A DNA stretch of 64,000 bases from an uncultured Bradyrhizobium sp. (lineage in GTDB: Bacteria; Pseudomonadota; Alphaproteobacteria; Rhizobiales; Xanthobacteraceae), in assembly GCF_947648125.1 (NCBI RefSeq), contig NZ_CANSMR010000009.1:124001-188000 (forward strand), read 5' to 3'. Below the pieces are notes generated by a model. The model made no database searches, was not told the DNA's origin, and saw only the letters and a program-made list of their open reading frames with translations. This document shows, piece after piece, positions 52,820-60,828 of this stretch (positions are counted from its first letter, which is position 1; each line of letters starts with the position of its first letter). A program made the position numbers and the translations under genes.

Positions 52820-53815
52820 TCAGGCCATGTAGGGGACGCGCGAGATCACGTTGATGGCGCGGAATTCGGCAATCCAGCCGGCGACCTTGGAGTGCGACCA
52901 TTCGATATGGCGGCGCAAGGTCGCGGCGGCCGCCTCGCCGTCGCGCGCGCGCAAGGCTTCGAAGATCACCAGATGCTCGTCCATGAAGGAATCGATCTGC
53001 GGCGCGGTCAGCGCGACCTGGATGTGCTTGCCGATCACGAAGGCGCAGTGGGTGCGCTTGAGGGCTTCGATCATCTCGCGATTGGTGCCGTAACCCAGGC
53101 AGCGGATGTGGAGGTCGCCCTCGATCTCATCGAGCTCGCCGACGCCGACGCGGCTGCGGAATTGGATGCCCTCGCGCAGCCGCTCCGCCATCCGGTCAAG
53201 CAGGGCGGCGGGAATCCTCGCCGCAGCGGATTTGAGCAGCAGCGGCTCGAGGGTTGCGCGCACCTCGAAGATGTCGCGGAGGCGATCCTCATCCAGCGGC
53301 ACGACGTACCAGTGCGCCTTGGCGCCTTTCTCCAGGATTCCGATCGCCTGCGCACGTAGCAGCAGATTGCGCGCAACCGTGCGCCCCACACGGAAGTGCC
53401 GTGCCAGCGCGAGCTCGCTGACGCGGAAGCGCCCGAACAGCGACCGGTAGATGATCTCGCGTTCGAGCTTGTAATAGAGTGCATCCCAGGCGTCGCTGCG
53501 CACCGCCTCGACGGGGCCGTCGGTCAGCCCGAACATCTGCGGCGTGATCGGGACGCGCCGCGGGTCGACCTGGCGCTTGCCGGCGATCACGCCGCGGCCG
53601 TCGAACCGGCGCACCAGGCCGATGCGCTCGAGCTGTTCGAAGGCCTGCCGTACCGGCGAGCGGCTGGAGCCGAACAAGGTCGCGATCGCCGATTCGGAGA
53701 GAACCGTGCCGGCTGGCACGTCACCGGCCCGGATGTGCCTTGCCAATGCGCTCTTGATCAGCGCGTAGGCCGGCTGTTTCCGTCTGGTCTGCGATTTCGC
53801 TCTTGGAATCGACAT
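52820..53815 (-). CDS. GntR-family regulator with two winged-helix segments and an FCD domain
   Basis: A 331-residue regulator. The first winged helix (about residues 15-78) has LSESAIATLFGSSRSPVRQAFEQL. A second helix-turn-helix-like segment (about 108-172) has FRVSELALARHFRVGRTVAR and the wing KGAKAHWYVVP. An all-helical FCD ligand domain follows (about 176-315) with a likely metal/ligand His pair (GDLHIRCLG; RRHIEWSH). Most FadR/FCD regulators have one winged helix and are 220-250 residues. It is divergent from the second HAAT/sugar-acid operon across 289 nt and probably controls it. Start at 53815 is uncertain; 53857 is also in frame. Confidence 0.85.
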   Translation of the reverse strand: MSIPRAKSQTRRKQPAYALIKSALARHIRAGDVPAGTVLSESAIATLFGSSRSPVRQAFEQLERIGLVRRFDGRGVIAGKRQVDPRRVPITPQMFGLTDGPVEAVRSDAWDALYYKLEREIIYRSLFGRFRVSELALARHFRVGRTVARNLLLRAQAIGILEKGAKAHWYVVPLDEDRLRDIFEVRATLEPLLLKSAAARIPAALLDRMAERLREGIQFRSRVGVGELDEIEGDLHIRCLGYGTNREMIEALKRTHCAFVIGKHIQVALTAPQIDSFMDEHLVIFEALRARDGEAAAATLRRHIEWSHSKVAGWIAEFRAINVISRVPYMA

Positions 53816-53839
53816 CGATGACTGCCCGCCGGTCACACT

Positions 53840-53849
53840 ATCACGTGAT
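53840..53849. promoter_or_regulatory. Perfect 10-bp palindrome upstream of the GntR-type gene
   Basis: ATCACGTGAT lies 25 nt before the regulator start. It could be an autoregulatory site; short palindromes of this size also occur by chance. Confidence 0.3.
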
Positions 53850-53906
53850 CCCGTCATGGTCGCTGGTAGCAGGCATTTACGCACCGTTGCCAGCGAACTT
53901 TTGACT

Positions 53907-53925
53907 ATTGCGTGCAATGTGCAAT
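53907..53925. promoter_or_regulatory. Inverted repeat and tandem heptamer in the GntR/transporter divergent region
   Basis: ATTGCGTGCAAT (inverted ATTGC/GCAAT, 2-nt centre) overlaps a tandem GTGCAATGTGCAAT. A TTGACT hexamer (53901-53906), a possible -35 element for the transporter operon, abuts it. A regulator bound here would block that promoter. Confidence 0.45.
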
Positions 53926-54104
53926 CATGTTTAGCTATGTCACACGCCAGATTGATGGTCGCCGTTGCGCGTCTTGTGCGCTGCAGCGGCGCTCACGTTT
54001 GTTCGCCGCGCCGATTGATGGCTGCGGATAGGACAGCAGATCGACGCGTCAGCTCGTTTCAACGCAGCCGACATGCAAGTTCGGCGCACCAAAGGGAGGA
54101 TTGA

Positions 54105-55250
54105 ATGAAACTGACGAGGCGTGAGTTTTCCGCCGGCTTGGCGGCAGGTCTCGCTGCTCCCGCGCTGATGCGCAGCGCTTGGGCGCAAGGGGCGACGATC
54201 AAGATCGGCATGTGCGTGCCGGTGACCGGACCGGCTGCGGAGCAGGGCCTGTGGGCCCAGAACGGCGCCAAGCTGGCGCTGGCCGCGGTCAATAAGGCCG
54301 GTGGCGTGCTCGGCAAGCAGGTCGAGCTCGTCATCGAGGACGATCAGACCACCAATCCGGGCATCGTGCTGGCGTTCTCCAAGCTCGCCGCGCAATCCGA
54401 CATCGTTGCCTTCCTCGGCTCGATCCGCTCGACCCAGGTGCAGGCGATGGCGCCCGACGTGATCAAGGTCGGCAAGCCCGTGATGATCGGCGGCACCAAT
54501 CCCGATCTCACCCATTCCGGCAATCCCTGGTTGTTCCGCTTCCGCCCGAATGACAATTATTCCGGCCGCGTGATCGCCGATTTCGGCGTCAACACGCTCG
54601 GTAAGAAGAAATGGGCGATCGTGCATTCCACCGACGCCTTCGGCACCGCGGGCGGCAAGGCGCTGTCAGAGGCGCTGACCAAGCTCGGCGCGCCGCCGGT
54701 GCTTGACCAGGGCTACGCCAACCAGAGCCAGGACTTCACCCCGGTCGTGCTGGCCGTGAAGCAGTCCGGCGCTGACGTGCTCGGCACCTATTTCACCTTC
54801 GAGAACGATCTCGGCATCTTTGCCCGGCAGTTACGCCAACTCGGCGTCAACATCCCCTGGGTCGGCTCGCCCTCGGTGGTGGCGGTCTCCTCGACCAAGC
54901 TCGCCGGCCCGGCGCTGTTCGGCACCTACGGGGTCGCCGACTTCGCCGAAGATTCGAGCGATACCGCGAAGGCGTTCGGCAAGTCCTATCGTGATGCCTA
55001 CAAGACCGCGCCCGACAACCAGGCCGCCTGGCCGTATGATGCGATCACCATCCTGTCGGCGGCGATCAACAAGGCCGGTTCGACCGATCCGACCAAGATC
55101 CGCGACGCCATCCTGGCGACGCAAAAATTCGCCGGCGCCGAAGGCGAGTACAATTTCGACAAGAACGGCGACGGTCTGCACGGCTACAACGTCGTGAAGA
55201 ACGACAAGGGCAAGATCGTCTACGACAAGCACATCGACTTCAACGATTGA
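54105..55250 (+). CDS. HAAT-type ABC transporter substrate-binding protein with Tat-like signal
   Basis: A 381-residue periplasmic binding protein of the Liv type. The N-terminus LTRREFSAGLAAGLAAPALM has a twin-arginine motif followed by a hydrophobic stretch, with likely cleavage after AWA (about residue 27). Lobe 1 begins IKIGMCVPVTGPAAEQG. GGTNPDLTHSGNPWLFR lies where ligand contacts are expected. AAGGGAGGATTGA gives a strong ribosome site. It leads an operon with the transporter subunits and three sugar-acid-type enzymes, so the ligand may be a sugar acid rather than an amino acid. A stable hairpin follows its stop codon. Confidence 0.92.
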   Translation: MKLTRREFSAGLAAGLAAPALMRSAWAQGATIKIGMCVPVTGPAAEQGLWAQNGAKLALAAVNKAGGVLGKQVELVIEDDQTTNPGIVLAFSKLAAQSDIVAFLGSIRSTQVQAMAPDVIKVGKPVMIGGTNPDLTHSGNPWLFRFRPNDNYSGRVIADFGVNTLGKKKWAIVHSTDAFGTAGGKALSEALTKLGAPPVLDQGYANQSQDFTPVVLAVKQSGADVLGTYFTFENDLGIFARQLRQLGVNIPWVGSPSVVAVSSTKLAGPALFGTYGVADFAEDSSDTAKAFGKSYRDAYKTAPDNQAAWPYDAITILSAAINKAGSTDPTKIRDAILATQKFAGAEGEYNFDKNGDGLHGYNVVKNDKGKIVYDKHIDFND

Positions 55251-55257
55251 TCGCGGC

Positions 55258-55288
55258 TCGGCCTCGCCGGCGAAACCGGCGAGGCCGA
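55258..55288 (+). terminator. Strong stem-loop between binding protein and permease genes
   Basis: A perfect 13-bp GC-rich stem (TCGGCCTCGCCGG and its reverse complement) with loop CGAAA starts 8 nt after the binding-protein stop. No T-run follows. Such hairpins let binding protein mRNA outlast the rest of the operon, through partial termination or exonuclease blocking. Confidence 0.6.
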
Positions 55289-55322
55289 TCTTCTGCGCAC
55301 ACTGTTCGGATCGAGCGCCGTC

Positions 55323-56198
55323 ATGGATCTGGTCTTACAACTGCTGTTCACCGGCATCGGCATCGGCGCGGTCTACGCGCTGGTGGCGCTCGGCTTCGTG
55401 CTGATCTTCCGCGCCACCAACGTGGTGAACTTCGCGCAGGGCGAATTCTCGATGGTCGCCGCCTATCTGATGGTGGTGTTCTCGGTCGATCTCGGCTGGC
55501 CTTACTGGCTGTCGTTCCTGATCGCGCTCGCCGGCATGGCGCTGTTCGGCGTCATCTTCAATCTCGGCGTCTACTATCCGCTGCGCCACCGCACCTATCT
55601 GCCTGTCATCATCGCCACCATCGGCGCCTCGATCTTGCTGTCGAACTCGGTGCTGGCGATCTACGGTCCGCAGCCGCAGGTGCTGCAGGGCTGGTTCGAG
55701 ACGCCCGGCATCCAGCTCGGCCCGGTCTATCTCGACAGCCAATATCTGCTGATCATTGGCGTCACGATCCTCCTGGTGCTGTTCAACTTCTGGTTCTTCG
55801 AGAAGACGCTGCTCGGCAAGAAGCTGCAGGCGACCTCGCAGGACAAGGAGATGGCCTCGCTGCTCGGCATTTCCGTCTCCACCATGATCATGATCACCTT
55901 CATCTACTCGGCCGTGCTCGGCGGTCTCGCCGGCATCCTGGTGGCGCCCGTGCTGTTCGTCTCGATCCAGATGGGCTCGACCATCGCGCTGAAGGCGTTT
56001 GCCGCGACCATCATCGGCGGCTTCGGCGACGTCGCCGGCGCCATCGTCGGTGGTCTGGCGCTCGGCGTGATCGAGACGTTCGGCGCCGCCTATATCTCGG
56101 TGCCGTACAAGGACGGCTTTGCCTTCCTGGTGCTGATCGCTTTCCTGGTGTTCCGGCCGCAGGGCATCTTCGGCGAACGCGTCGCGGAGAAAGCATGA
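55323..56198 (+). CDS. HAAT-type ABC transporter permease (LivH-like)
   Basis: A 291-residue inner-membrane permease with about eight helices. VYALVALGFVLIFRATNVVN followed by FAQGEFSMVAAYL (about residues 19-50) is the LivH hallmark, and GLAGILVAPVLFVSIQMGS lies in the second half. The ATG at 55323 gives the usual N-terminus (MDLVLQLLFTGIGIG). Its TGA overlaps the ATG of the permease-ATPase fusion (ATGA). Confidence 0.93.
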   Translation: MDLVLQLLFTGIGIGAVYALVALGFVLIFRATNVVNFAQGEFSMVAAYLMVVFSVDLGWPYWLSFLIALAGMALFGVIFNLGVYYPLRHRTYLPVIIATIGASILLSNSVLAIYGPQPQVLQGWFETPGIQLGPVYLDSQYLLIIGVTILLVLFNFWFFEKTLLGKKLQATSQDKEMASLLGISVSTMIMITFIYSAVLGGLAGILVAPVLFVSIQMGSTIALKAFAATIIGGFGDVAGAIVGGLALGVIETFGAAYISVPYKDGFAFLVLIAFLVFRPQGIFGERVAEKA

Positions 56199-57967
56199 GC
56201 GCCAGCGACAACATGATCCCGGCGCCAGCCGTGCGCTCGAAACCGCTGATCATCCGTCATCTGCCGTATTTCGTCGGCGCGGCCGCGCTGGTGGCGCTCG
56301 CCGCCGGCATGCAGTTCGACGGCTACATCCTCAATATCCTGCTGCAGGCGACGACCTTCTCGATCGCGGTGTTCGGGCTTTCGGTCGTGCTCGGCTTGTG
56401 CGGCCAGATCAACCTGGCGCAGGCCGCGTTCTTCGGCTTCGGTGCCTATGCCGTCGGCCTCGGGACTGCCGACCTGCATCTGAACTTCTGGCTCTGCCTG
56501 GTTGGCGCCTGCGCGATCACGCTGGTCGCCGGCGCGTTTCTGGGCATGTCGACGTTGAGGCTGGGCGGGCATTATCTCGCGATGGTGACGATCTCCTTCC
56601 AGCAGATCGTGACGCTGGTGATGATCAACGCCATCGGCGTGACCCACGGGCCGGACGGCGTCGCCAACATTCGCCGGCCCGAGCTGTTCCAGTCCTCGCA
56701 GAGCTATCTCGCCTTCTGCGTCGCGATGCTCGCGATCGTCGGCTATCTGGTCTGGCATCTGCCTGACACCAAGCTTGGCCGCGCCATGCGCGCGGTGCGC
56801 GATAACGAGCTCGCGGCCGGCGTCAACGGCATCGACGTGTTCCGCACCAAGGTCTACGCCTTTGCGGTATGCGCGGTGCTCGGCGGCCTCGCGGGCGGCT
56901 TGTTCGCCGGCGGCTTTGCCTATGTCAGTCCGGACCAGTTCTCGTTCGCGGAATCCATTCAGTTCCTGACCATGTCGCTGCTCGGCGGCGTGGCCTCGCC
57001 GATCGGCTCGGCGATCGGCACCGGGCTGTTGATCCTGATCCCGGAATGGCTGCGCTTCCTGAAGAGCGTGCCGGGCCTCTACCTCGCGATCTACGGCCTG
57101 TCGGTGATCCTGATCATCCGCTTCATGCCGGACGGCATCTGGGGCTTCGTGTCCGATGCGTTCACGCGCTGGCGCGCCCACACCAAGGCGCCGCCGGTTG
57201 CCGGAGCGCTCCTGCTCAAGCCCGCGACGACTGGCGGCGACATCGTGCTCGAAGTCACCGGGCTCTCGAAGCATTTCGGCGGCCTCAAGGCGGTCGACGG
57301 CGTCGACATCGCGGTGAAGCGTGGCAGCGTGCATGCGCTGATCGGACCGAATGGCTCGGGCAAGACCACGACGCTGAACGTGCTGTCCGGTCTCTACAAG
57401 GCGACCGCGGGCAAGATCGTGCTCGACGGCACCGACATCACCAGCATGGCGCCGCATCAGCGCACTGCGGCGGGTCTCGGACGCACCTTCCAGAACATCC
57501 GCCTGTTTCGCTCGATGACGGCGCTCGAGAACGTCGAGATCGGCGCCGAGCGGCCCGGCAACACCATGATCGGGAAGGGCGACGATGCGCTGACCGAGCG
57601 CGCGATGGAGGCGCTGACCTTCGTCGGTCTCGGCAACCGCGCCAACGAGCTGATCTCGAGCTTCTCCTATGGCCACCAGCGCCTGATCGAGATCGCCCGC
57701 GCGCTGGCGTCGAACCCGACCCTGCTGCTGCTCGACGAGCCGGCCGCCGGCCTCAACTCGACCGAGAAGCTCGAGCTGCACGAGCTGCTCAAGCGCATCG
57801 CAGCGCAGGGTCTCACCATCCTGATCATCGATCACGACATGACGTTGGTCTCGGAAGCCGCCCAGCACATCACCGTGCTGAACTTCGGACGCCGCATCGC
57901 GGACGGCGAGTCCATGGCGGTGCTGCGTCATCCCGACGTCGTCTCCGCCTATCTCGGGAGCGAATGA
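56195..57967 (+). CDS. Fused HAAT ABC transporter permease-ATPase (LivM-LivG)
   Basis: A 590-residue fusion. The first part (about 1-330) is a LivM-type permease with LGLCGQINLAQAAFFGFGAY and the ATPase-contact loop RAMRAVRDNELAAGVNGIDV. The second part (about 345-590) is a complete LivG-type ATPase with Walker A GPNGSGKTT, signature FSYGHQRLIEIARAL, Walker B LLLLDEPAAGLNS and switch His in IIDHDMTLVSE. The two are joined by a short linker. No stop or frameshift separates them. In the first transporter of this window these are two genes. It overlaps both neighbours by four bases. Confidence 0.93.
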   Translation: MSASDNMIPAPAVRSKPLIIRHLPYFVGAAALVALAAGMQFDGYILNILLQATTFSIAVFGLSVVLGLCGQINLAQAAFFGFGAYAVGLGTADLHLNFWLCLVGACAITLVAGAFLGMSTLRLGGHYLAMVTISFQQIVTLVMINAIGVTHGPDGVANIRRPELFQSSQSYLAFCVAMLAIVGYLVWHLPDTKLGRAMRAVRDNELAAGVNGIDVFRTKVYAFAVCAVLGGLAGGLFAGGFAYVSPDQFSFAESIQFLTMSLLGGVASPIGSAIGTGLLILIPEWLRFLKSVPGLYLAIYGLSVILIIRFMPDGIWGFVSDAFTRWRAHTKAPPVAGALLLKPATTGGDIVLEVTGLSKHFGGLKAVDGVDIAVKRGSVHALIGPNGSGKTTTLNVLSGLYKATAGKIVLDGTDITSMAPHQRTAAGLGRTFQNIRLFRSMTALENVEIGAERPGNTMIGKGDDALTERAMEALTFVGLGNRANELISSFSYGHQRLIEIARALASNPTLLLLDEPAAGLNSTEKLELHELLKRIAAQGLTILIIDHDMTLVSEAAQHITVLNFGRRIADGESMAVLRHPDVVSAYLGSE

Positions 57968-58695
57968 TGCCGCTGCTCGAAATCCGCAATCTCGTGGTCC
58001 GCTACGGCGAGATCGAGGCCCTGCGCGGCGTCACCATCGCCGTGGAGCAGGGCCAGGTGGTCACGCTGCTCGGTGCCAATGGCGCCGGCAAGTCGACCAC
58101 GCTGCGCGCGATCTCAGGCCTCGCCAAGCCCGCCTCCGGCGACATCCTGTTCGACGGTCATTCGATCGCGGGCCTCGGGCCGGAAGCGATCGTGCGGCTC
58201 GGAATCTCCCATGTGCCGGAAGGCCGCCGCGTGTTCCCGGGCCTCACCGTGAAAGAGAACATCATGCTCGGCGCGTCGAACCGGAAGGTCGGGGCGTCGC
58301 AGATCTCGCGCGAGGCCGACGCGATGTTCGACCTGTTCCCGGACATCCGCGCCTTCTCCAACGCGCTCGGCTGGACGCTGTCCGGCGGCCAGTTGCAGAT
58401 GGTCGCGGTCGCGCGCGGGCTGATGGCCAAGCCGCGGCTGCTGCTGCTCGACGAGCCGTCGCTTGGGCTCGCGCCCGTGATCGTACAGGCGGTGTTCCGC
58501 ATCATTTCGCAGATCAGGAAGGACACCACGGTCTTGCTCGTCGAGCAAAATGCGCGCATGGGACTTTCGGTCGCCGATCACGGCTTCGTCCTGGAAACCG
58601 GGCGGATCGTGCTGGGCGGCAAGCCCGACGAATTGTGGGGCAACGAAGCCATCGCCGCGGCCTATCTCGGCGGTCATGCCAAAACCCACGCCTGA
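57964..58695 (+). CDS. HAAT-type ABC transporter ATPase (LivF-like)
   Basis: A 243-residue ATP-binding subunit with Walker A GANGAGKST (about residues 38-46), signature LSGGQLQMVAVARGL, Walker B LLLLDEPSLGLAP and Gln in LLVEQNARMGLSVADHG, typical of LivF. Two adjacent ATGs (57964, 57967) follow GGGAGCGA; the first makes an ATGA overlap with the fusion gene. It completes the transporter and is followed 36 nt later by the dehydrogenase gene. Confidence 0.93.
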   Translation: MMPLLEIRNLVVRYGEIEALRGVTIAVEQGQVVTLLGANGAGKSTTLRAISGLAKPASGDILFDGHSIAGLGPEAIVRLGISHVPEGRRVFPGLTVKENIMLGASNRKVGASQISREADAMFDLFPDIRAFSNALGWTLSGGQLQMVAVARGLMAKPRLLLLDEPSLGLAPVIVQAVFRIISQIRKDTTVLLVEQNARMGLSVADHGFVLETGRIVLGGKPDELWGNEAIAAAYLGGHAKTHA

Positions 58696-58731
58696 CAATT
58701 CACTGTGCTGTATCGAGCGAGCTAGTTTTTC

Positions 58732-59817
58732 ATGGTCACCATCAAGGTCGATAACCTCATCAACTTCGTCTCCGAAGTGTTTTCGCATTCGGAGTCCTCT
58801 CCGGAAGAGGCAAAGCGCATCGCGACCTACCTGACGACCGCGAACCTCACCGGCCATGACAGCCACGGCGTGATCCGCGTGCCCGTCTATGTCCGTTGGA
58901 AGAAGATGGGCTCGATCGTGCCGAACCAGACCCCGGAGGTCGTCGTCGACACGCCGTCGCTCGCGGTGGTCGACGGCAAGTTCGGCTATGGCCAGACCGT
59001 CACGCCGGTTGCAGTGAGACTCGGCATCGAGAAGTGCAAGAAGGCGGGGCTCGCCGCCGTCGCGCTGCGCAACTCGGGCCATCTCGGCCGCGTCGGCGAC
59101 TGGGCCGAAATGGCCGCCGCCGAAGGCCTCGTCTCGGTTCATTTCGTGACCGCTGCGGGCTCGCTGCTGGTCGCGCCTTACGGCGGTGTCGAGAAGCGGC
59201 TGTCGACCGCGCCGTATTGTGTCGGCATTCCGCGCCAGGGCCAGGATCCGATCGTGCTGGATTTCGCGACATCCGTTGTCGCCGAGGGCAAGTGTCTTGT
59301 GGCGAGCCGTGGTGGCAAGAAGCTGCCGATCGGCGCGCTGGTCGATGCCGACGGCACGCTCAGCGAGGATCCGCACGTGCTGTATGGTCCGTACACATCA
59401 GACGGGCCGCGCGACCACACCAAGGGAACCGGCGCGATCCGCGCCTTCGGCGATCACAAGGGCTCTGGCCTTGCCTTCATCTGCGAATTGCTTGGCGGCG
59501 CGCTGACCGGCACCGGCGCGACGTCGTCGGACCGGCGTTTCGCCAACGGCATGATGGCGTTCTACATCGATCCCAAGGTGATCGACACCAGCAATTTCTT
59601 CGACGGCGAAATCACCCGCTACACCGATTTCATCCGCGCCACGAAGCCGATCGCGGGCACGGAGTCCGTGCTGGTTCCGGGCGATCCCGAGCGGAAAACC
59701 CGTGCCGATCGCACCAGGAATGGCATCCCCTTGCCTGACGACACCTGGGCGGCGATAGTGAATACCGCGCGCGAAGTCGGCGTCAGCGAAGTTTCGATCC
59801 AGCGGGCGACCAGCTGA
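58732..59817 (+). CDS. Ldh family oxidoreductase (malate/L-lactate dehydrogenase-like, LDH2)
   Basis: A 361-residue NAD(P)-dependent 2-hydroxyacid dehydrogenase of the LDH2/MDH2 family, which is unrelated to classical lactate dehydrogenase. Typical segments are HDSHGVIRVPVY (about residues 43-54, catalytic His), NSGHLGRVGDWAE (about 114-126), DFATSVVAEGKC and the nucleotide loop FGDHKGSGLAFICELLGGAL. Members include 2,3-diketogulonate reductase, ureidoglycolate and sulfolactate dehydrogenases. The neighbouring aldolase and dehydratase suggest a sugar-acid or 2-hydroxy-diacid substrate. Confidence 0.9.
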   Translation: MVTIKVDNLINFVSEVFSHSESSPEEAKRIATYLTTANLTGHDSHGVIRVPVYVRWKKMGSIVPNQTPEVVVDTPSLAVVDGKFGYGQTVTPVAVRLGIEKCKKAGLAAVALRNSGHLGRVGDWAEMAAAEGLVSVHFVTAAGSLLVAPYGGVEKRLSTAPYCVGIPRQGQDPIVLDFATSVVAEGKCLVASRGGKKLPIGALVDADGTLSEDPHVLYGPYTSDGPRDHTKGTGAIRAFGDHKGSGLAFICELLGGALTGTGATSSDRRFANGMMAFYIDPKVIDTSNFFDGEITRYTDFIRATKPIAGTESVLVPGDPERKTRADRTRNGIPLPDDTWAAIVNTAREVGVSEVSIQRATS

Positions 59818-59856
59818 GGCTCGTCCCCCAATAAACCGCAAAGGGAAACGCGATCA

Positions 59857-60633
59857 ATGGCAAACAAGGTCAAGCAAGTCTGGGCATCAGGCAAGGCGGT
59901 GGTGAACGCGTGGCTCGCGATCCCCTCCGGGTTCTCGGCCGAAGTGATCGCGCAATGCGGCTTCGACAGCGTCACCGTCGACATGCAGCATGGCGTGCAG
60001 GATTATCAGTCGATGGTGCAGTGCTTCCAGTCGATGCATGCCCATCCGGTCACGCCGATGGTCCGTGTGCCGTGGAATGAGCCGGGCATCATCGGCAAGG
60101 TGCTGGACGGCGGCGCCTACGGCGTGATCTGCCCGATGGTCAACACGCCGCAGGAAGCCAAGAACCTGGTTTCCTATGCCAAGTATCCGCCGAAGGGCGT
60201 GCGCTCCAACGGCCCGATCCGCGCCGGCATGTACGGCTCGGCCGGCACCTATCAGCAGACCGCCAACGACGAGATCGTGCTGCTGCCGATGATGGAGACC
60301 AAGACCGCGGTCGAGAACATGGAAGCGATCCTCGATGTCGAAGGCATCGACGGCGTCTATATCGGTCCGTCCGATCTCGGCTTCTCCTACGGTCTGGTGC
60401 CGAAGCTCGATCGCGATGAGCCCGAGATCCTCAAGATCTACGAGAAGATCATCAAGGAATGCGGCAAGCGCGGCCTCAACCCGGGTATCCACTGCTCCGG
60501 CGCCGAGGGCGCGGAGCGCGCGATCAACATGGGCTTCAAGCTCGTGACGCTGTCGAACGAAGTCGGCCTGATGCAGGTCTACGCAAGGATGCAGGTCAAT
60601 CAGACCCGAGAGAAGTCCGGCGGCAAGGCGTAA
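59857..60633 (+). CDS. HpcH/HpaI aldolase family protein
   Basis: A 258-residue class II (metal-dependent) aldolase with a TIM barrel. Residues that match HpaI by position are His45 (VDMQHGVQ), Arg70 (PMVRVPWNEP), Glu147 (LLPMMETKTAVENM) and Asp173 (YIGPSDLGF). The Glu before His45 in HpaI (D-x-E-H) is Gln here. These enzymes split 2-oxo-3-deoxy or 4-hydroxy-2-oxo acids into pyruvate and an aldehyde. By context it would act after the dehydratase on a 2-keto-3-deoxy sugar acid. Because the hpa operon 7 kb away lacks an aldolase gene, a role there cannot be excluded. Confidence 0.9.
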   Translation: MANKVKQVWASGKAVVNAWLAIPSGFSAEVIAQCGFDSVTVDMQHGVQDYQSMVQCFQSMHAHPVTPMVRVPWNEPGIIGKVLDGGAYGVICPMVNTPQEAKNLVSYAKYPPKGVRSNGPIRAGMYGSAGTYQQTANDEIVLLPMMETKTAVENMEAILDVEGIDGVYIGPSDLGFSYGLVPKLDRDEPEILKIYEKIIKECGKRGLNPGIHCSGAEGAERAINMGFKLVTLSNEVGLMQVYARMQVNQTREKSGGKA

Positions 60634-60656
60634 GATCTGTCCGCAATGTTAGCTCT

Positions 60657-60805
60657 GCTCCCTCGCCCCGCTCTTGCGGGGAGAGGGTTGGGGTGAGGGG
60701 CTTCTATCCGGCGAGCACCATCTTTGTAACTGACATTGTGCCTCGCCCCTCACCCGGATTGCTGACGCAATCCGACCTCTCCCTGCAAAGAGCGGGGAGA
60801 GGTGA
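60657..60805. repeat. Long intergenic repeat (CCCTCGCCCCGCTCTTGCGG type)
   Basis: The left arm CCTCGCCCCGCTCTTGCGGG then GAGAGGGTTGGGGTGAGGGG is mirrored by CCTCGCCCCTCACCCGG and CTCCCTGCAAAGAGCGGGG then AGAGGTG. It lies between aldolase and dehydratase on the same strand. It differs from families A and B and is the only copy here. Confidence 0.8.
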
Positions 60806-60828
60806 AGAAAACACCAAGGAGAACTCCC

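Noticed and set aside
53856-54104. 82-codon frame in the divergent region before the second HAAT operon
   Set aside because: Overlaps candidate promoter and operator sequences, has no ribosome site and no family resemblance.
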